Notes under the pieces: model-generated
What the model was told of the DNA's origin: nothing
Seen by the model: only the letters and a program-made list of their open reading frames with translations
Databases searched by the model: none
Part shown: one piece after another, positions 61,921-64,000 of the stretch
Layout: each line of letters begins with the position of its first letter
How positions within the stretch are numbered: the first letter of the stretch is position 1
Made by a program: the position numbers and the translations under genes
NCBI GenBank assembly: GCA_037445225.1
Contig: JBBIKW010000005.1
Coordinates: 147,202 to 211,201 of the forward strand
Source: M3007 sp037445225
Lineage (GTDB): Bacteria > Bacteroidota > Bacteroidia > Chitinophagales > Saprospiraceae
DNA length: 64,000 bases
Reading direction: 5' to 3'

Positions 61921-64000
61921 TTATTTGTCGACCTTAGCCGAAGTCTGCTCTAAGCGCAGCAAGCGCACTTCTAAGGCATTGAGCCGCTGCTCGAGCTCAG
62001 TGTTTTTTTGCCGAAGCGCTTCGATTTCGCGCTGTTGCTCCTGAATAGCTTGGATGGCCAACACGCCAAAGCCGGCATAGTTAAGTCCCAAATAGACGGT
62101 GCCGTCGGGCATCGGCGTTTGGCTGACCAGCTCGGGAAACAATGCCTCTACATCTTGCGCCAAAAAGCCCACGGAGCGCTTTGCCGTGGCACTTTCGTTG
62201 CGGTAGCGATAGTAGACCGGCTGAAGCGAGATAACCTTGTCGAGGATGCTTCCCACGGCTTGAATGTCCTTTTTGAGGCGCTTGTCGGAGGGTACATAGG
62301 ATCCGTTGGTTTGGAAAGTGCCTACTGGGCCAACACCCCCTAAGAAGTTGTTATACAGCTCCAAGGCGCCTGTAGCAGGGTTCACCCGGAAGTCCCAATT
62401 CCAGCCGCTGTTGCTGTTTTCGATCATCAATCCGGCGAATCCGGTGGCATGCGATACGCGGAGCCGGGCGATGGGATGAGCGGTGGCTCCCATGCCTACG
62501 TGGCCCGTCTGACCGTCGACAAAGACTACCTTGCCGGCTCCGGTAGCCATTACGATGCTAGAGGAATCCTGTGTAGCGAGGGTGAAAAAGCCCGTGGACT
62601 GGGTGATGCTGCTGGCCAGCTTAGCGCCTACGGCAAAGCCGATGCCGGGTTCCGTGCCTTCTACCCGGATGACTTCGACGCCGCCCTTAACATGTAGGGG
62701 CCGTAAAGGCATAGTGGTGCCTACTCCCACGTTTCCGGTGTTGGAGTTATAGATATCGGTGCCGGAAGCTGTCCACAGCCCGATGCCGGCATTGTTGAAG
62801 AGCGTGTCGAAGCTGACGGTCGAGCCTGTTCCGGAGATAGACAGCTGTGTCCCGTTAAGCGCAAGGGTTTGGAGCTCGTTGGTGGCGTCGTTGTCGCTGT
62901 CGCCGGTATTATTGATGGTGAAGTTGGGTGCAGTGCCGGTGATGCTGATGCCTGTGCCGGCGGCGTAGTTGTTGCCGCTGTTGTCGTCGGCGGGCGCCCA
63001 GGTGGAGCCGTTCCACTTGAGCGTTTGGCCGTTGGCCGCACCCATGTCGTTGATTTTCGCTCCGGTGACGGCGCCGTTGGCGATTTCGGGTGTACCTACG
63101 GCGTTGGGAGCGATTTGGAGGTTGCTGAACGGCCCTGTGACGTCGCCGCCGGCGGTGCTGGCGGTAGTGATGTCGTCGGTGGGGTCGGTATCGCCGGTGT
63201 TGGTGATGGTGAAGTTGGGCGCGGTGCCGGTGATGCTGATGCCTGTGCCGGCGGCGTAGCTGTTGCCGCTCGCATCGGCGTCGGGTGCCCAAGTAGAGCC
63301 GTTCCACTTGAGCACTTGGCCCGGAGTAGCGCCCTGTTGAGCGATGCGCAAGGGCGAGATACCGGTGCCATCGCCGTCGAGTGTATTGTCCGCAATTACA
63401 GTTTGCGTTCCCCAGTTGTCGCCTGTGCCGGCCGATGCTACGGCGTCTACATCGGGTACCCAGGAGGTGCCGTTCCATTTGAGCACTTGCCCAACGGCAG
63501 CGCCTTGTTGGGCGATCTTGAGCGGACTGGTAGCGGTGCCGTTCCCGGCGAGGGTAGCATCGGTCTGCGCCACTTGCGTACCCCACGTGTCGTTTGCCGG
63601 CGTCCACAAGTTGGCCATGCTGTTCCAAACGAGCACTTGACCGTCGGTGGCGCCCAAATCGTTTAGGCGCAACGGGTTTCCAGCGGAGCCGTTGCCAGTA
63701 ATGTTCAGCGCTGTGTAGATGGTGGCGTCGGCGGGCGCCCAGGAGGTGCCGTTCCATTTGAGTACATCACCTGCATTGGCGCCCATATCGTTGATTTTCG
63801 CTCCGGTGACGGCGCCGTTGGCGATTTCGGGTGTACCTACGGCGTTGGGAGCGATTTGGAGGTTGCTGAACGGCCCTGTGACGTCGCCGCCGGCGGTGCT
63901 GGCGGTAGTGATGTCGTCGGTGGGGTCGGTATCGCCGGTGTTGGTGATGGTGAAGTTGGGCGCGGTGCCGGTGATGCTGATGCCTGTGCCGGCGGCGTAG
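61921..64000 (-). CDS. Repetitive tail-fibre-like surface protein with S74 chaperone domain, partial (N-terminus off the right edge)
   Basis: At least 693 residues with the frame open to the right edge, so the true start is beyond the window. It is built of repeats: at least five GQVLKWNGTSWAPDA-type units, NYAAGTGISITGTAPNFT units and a short DPTDDITT link. After a linker (NNAGIGLWTASGTDIYNSNT) the C-terminal 120 residues are a peptidase_S74 intramolecular chaperone: SDKRLKKDIQAVGSILDKVI, VGFLAQDVEALFPELV and a coiled coil (QEQQREIEALRQKNTELEQR). Such domains cut themselves off after trimerising a fibre. These proteins are common on Bacteroidota surfaces and are not proof of a phage; no other phage gene is near. 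Confidence 0.88.
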   Translation of the reverse strand, partial: YAAGTGISITGTAPNFTITNTGDTDPTDDITTASTAGGDVTGPFSNLQIAPNAVGTPEIANGAVTGAKINDMGANAGDVLKWNGTSWAPADATIYTALNITGNGSAGNPLRLNDLGATDGQVLVWNSMANLWTPANDTWGTQVAQTDATLAGNGTATSPLKIAQQGAAVGQVLKWNGTSWVPDVDAVASAGTGDNWGTQTVIADNTLDGDGTGISPLRIAQQGATPGQVLKWNGSTWAPDADASGNSYAAGTGISITGTAPNFTITNTGDTDPTDDITTASTAGGDVTGPFSNLQIAPNAVGTPEIANGAVTGAKINDMGAANGQTLKWNGSTWAPADDNSGNNYAAGTGISITGTAPNFTINNTGDSDNDATNELQTLALNGTQLSISGTGSTVSFDTLFNNAGIGLWTASGTDIYNSNTGNVGVGTTMPLRPLHVKGGVEVIRVEGTEPGIGFAVGAKLASSITQSTGFFTLATQDSSSIVMATGAGKVVFVDGQTGHVGMGATAHPIARLRVSHATGFAGLMIENSNSGWNWDFRVNPATGALELYNNFLGGVGPVGTFQTNGSYVPSDKRLKKDIQAVGSILDKVISLQPVYYRYRNESATAKRSVGFLAQDVEALFPELVSQTPMPDGTVYLGLNYAGFGVLAIQAIQEQQREIEALRQKNTELEQRLNALEVRLLRLEQTSAKVDK
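63049..63259 (-). repeat. 211-bp direct repeat, copy 1
   Basis: Identical by eye to 63790-64000. In frame with the S74 gene, encoding a TGISITGTAPNFTITNTG-type unit, the GGDVTGPFSNLQIAPNAVG link and AVTGAKIN. Confidence 0.9.
63790..64000 (-). repeat. 211-bp direct repeat, copy 2 (reaches right edge)
   Basis: Identical to 63049-63259 along its whole visible length. It stops at the window edge, so the true repeat may be longer or have further copies. Confidence 0.9.

Noticed and set aside
62869..63666. Long plus-strand ORF opposite the S74 gene (265 aa, Val/Gly-rich)
   Set aside because: It is the mirror of the coding repeats; its composition follows the opposite strand and it lacks family features.
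63049..64000. CRISPR array
   Set aside because: The repeats are 211 bp, in frame and coding, with no short uniform spacers or cas genes.
61921..64000. Prophage, on the strength of the tail-fibre/S74 domain
   Set aside because: No capsid, terminase, integrase or other phage gene is in the window, and S74 proteins are common on Bacteroidota surfaces.

Overview
The window is ordinary chromosomal DNA from a member of the Bacteroidota. The evidence is a PorV-type type IX secretion (T9SS) outer-membrane protein, a secreted protein with a gliding/T9SS type-B style C-terminus, many signal-peptide/lipoprotein/outer-membrane beta-barrel genes, and repeated TAnnTTTG promoter -7 elements (for example TACCTTTG, TATTTTTG) a short distance upstream of genes that generally lack Shine-Dalgarno sites. 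The base composition is fairly GC-rich. The exact class (Saprospiria- or Chitinophagia-like) cannot be settled from the sequence alone. No rRNA, tRNA, CRISPR array, insertion sequence or prophage was found.

Layout. 0-8 kb: end of a lipoprotein gene, a CRY-DASH photolyase, a CBM9/DUF5916 outer-membrane protein, two tandem GH73-LysM peptidoglycan hydrolases and a DUF4105 membrane protein. 8-15 kb: a minus-strand cluster nrnA - FKBP isomerase - prfB (with a classic programmed +1 frameshift), then ndk, hpd and an orphan 2-oxoacid dehydrogenase E2. 15-27 kb: a fused metalloprotease/TolB-propeller/outer-membrane protein, an Ig-like lipoprotein, a conserved unknown, cytochrome oxidase subunit III, an EamA transporter, a DPE2-like 4-alpha-glucanotransferase with two starch-binding modules, an acyltransferase and a MoxR ATPase. 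27-41 kb: frr, a SpoIIE-type phosphatase next to a biotin carrier protein, an RND pump whose adaptor lies 5 kb away on the other strand, pheT, rny, a TrpF-fold protein lacking the catalytic cysteine, an outer-membrane protein and RNase HI. 41-46 kb: a non-coding hairpin repeat, a dyad at a probable promoter, a tail-anchored protein coupled to a sodium/solute symporter, a 22-codon membrane micro-ORF with its own terminator, and an ABC exporter. 46-64 kb: dnaE, an outer-membrane protein, porV, a ROK kinase, a repeat/SPOR-like secreted protein, a GH31 glucosidase overlapping a LytS-type histidine kinase, an ECF sigma factor with a probable anti-sigma partner, an MFS transporter, a T9SS-type cargo protein and a repetitive tail-fibre/S74 protein that runs off the right edge.

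How the genes fit together. Housekeeping genes (prfB, frr, pheT, dnaE, rny, ndk, RNase HI) are scattered among envelope genes. A recurring theme is alpha-glucan use (CBM20-GH77 MalQ, GH31, ROK kinase) and surface export (PorV, T9SS cargo, several beta-barrels). The least explained stretch is 41.6-44.6 kb, where a structured repeat, an operator-like dyad, a tail-anchored protein, a symporter and a micro-ORF lie together. It is the best place to look for something undescribed, but nothing in the window proves a new system.
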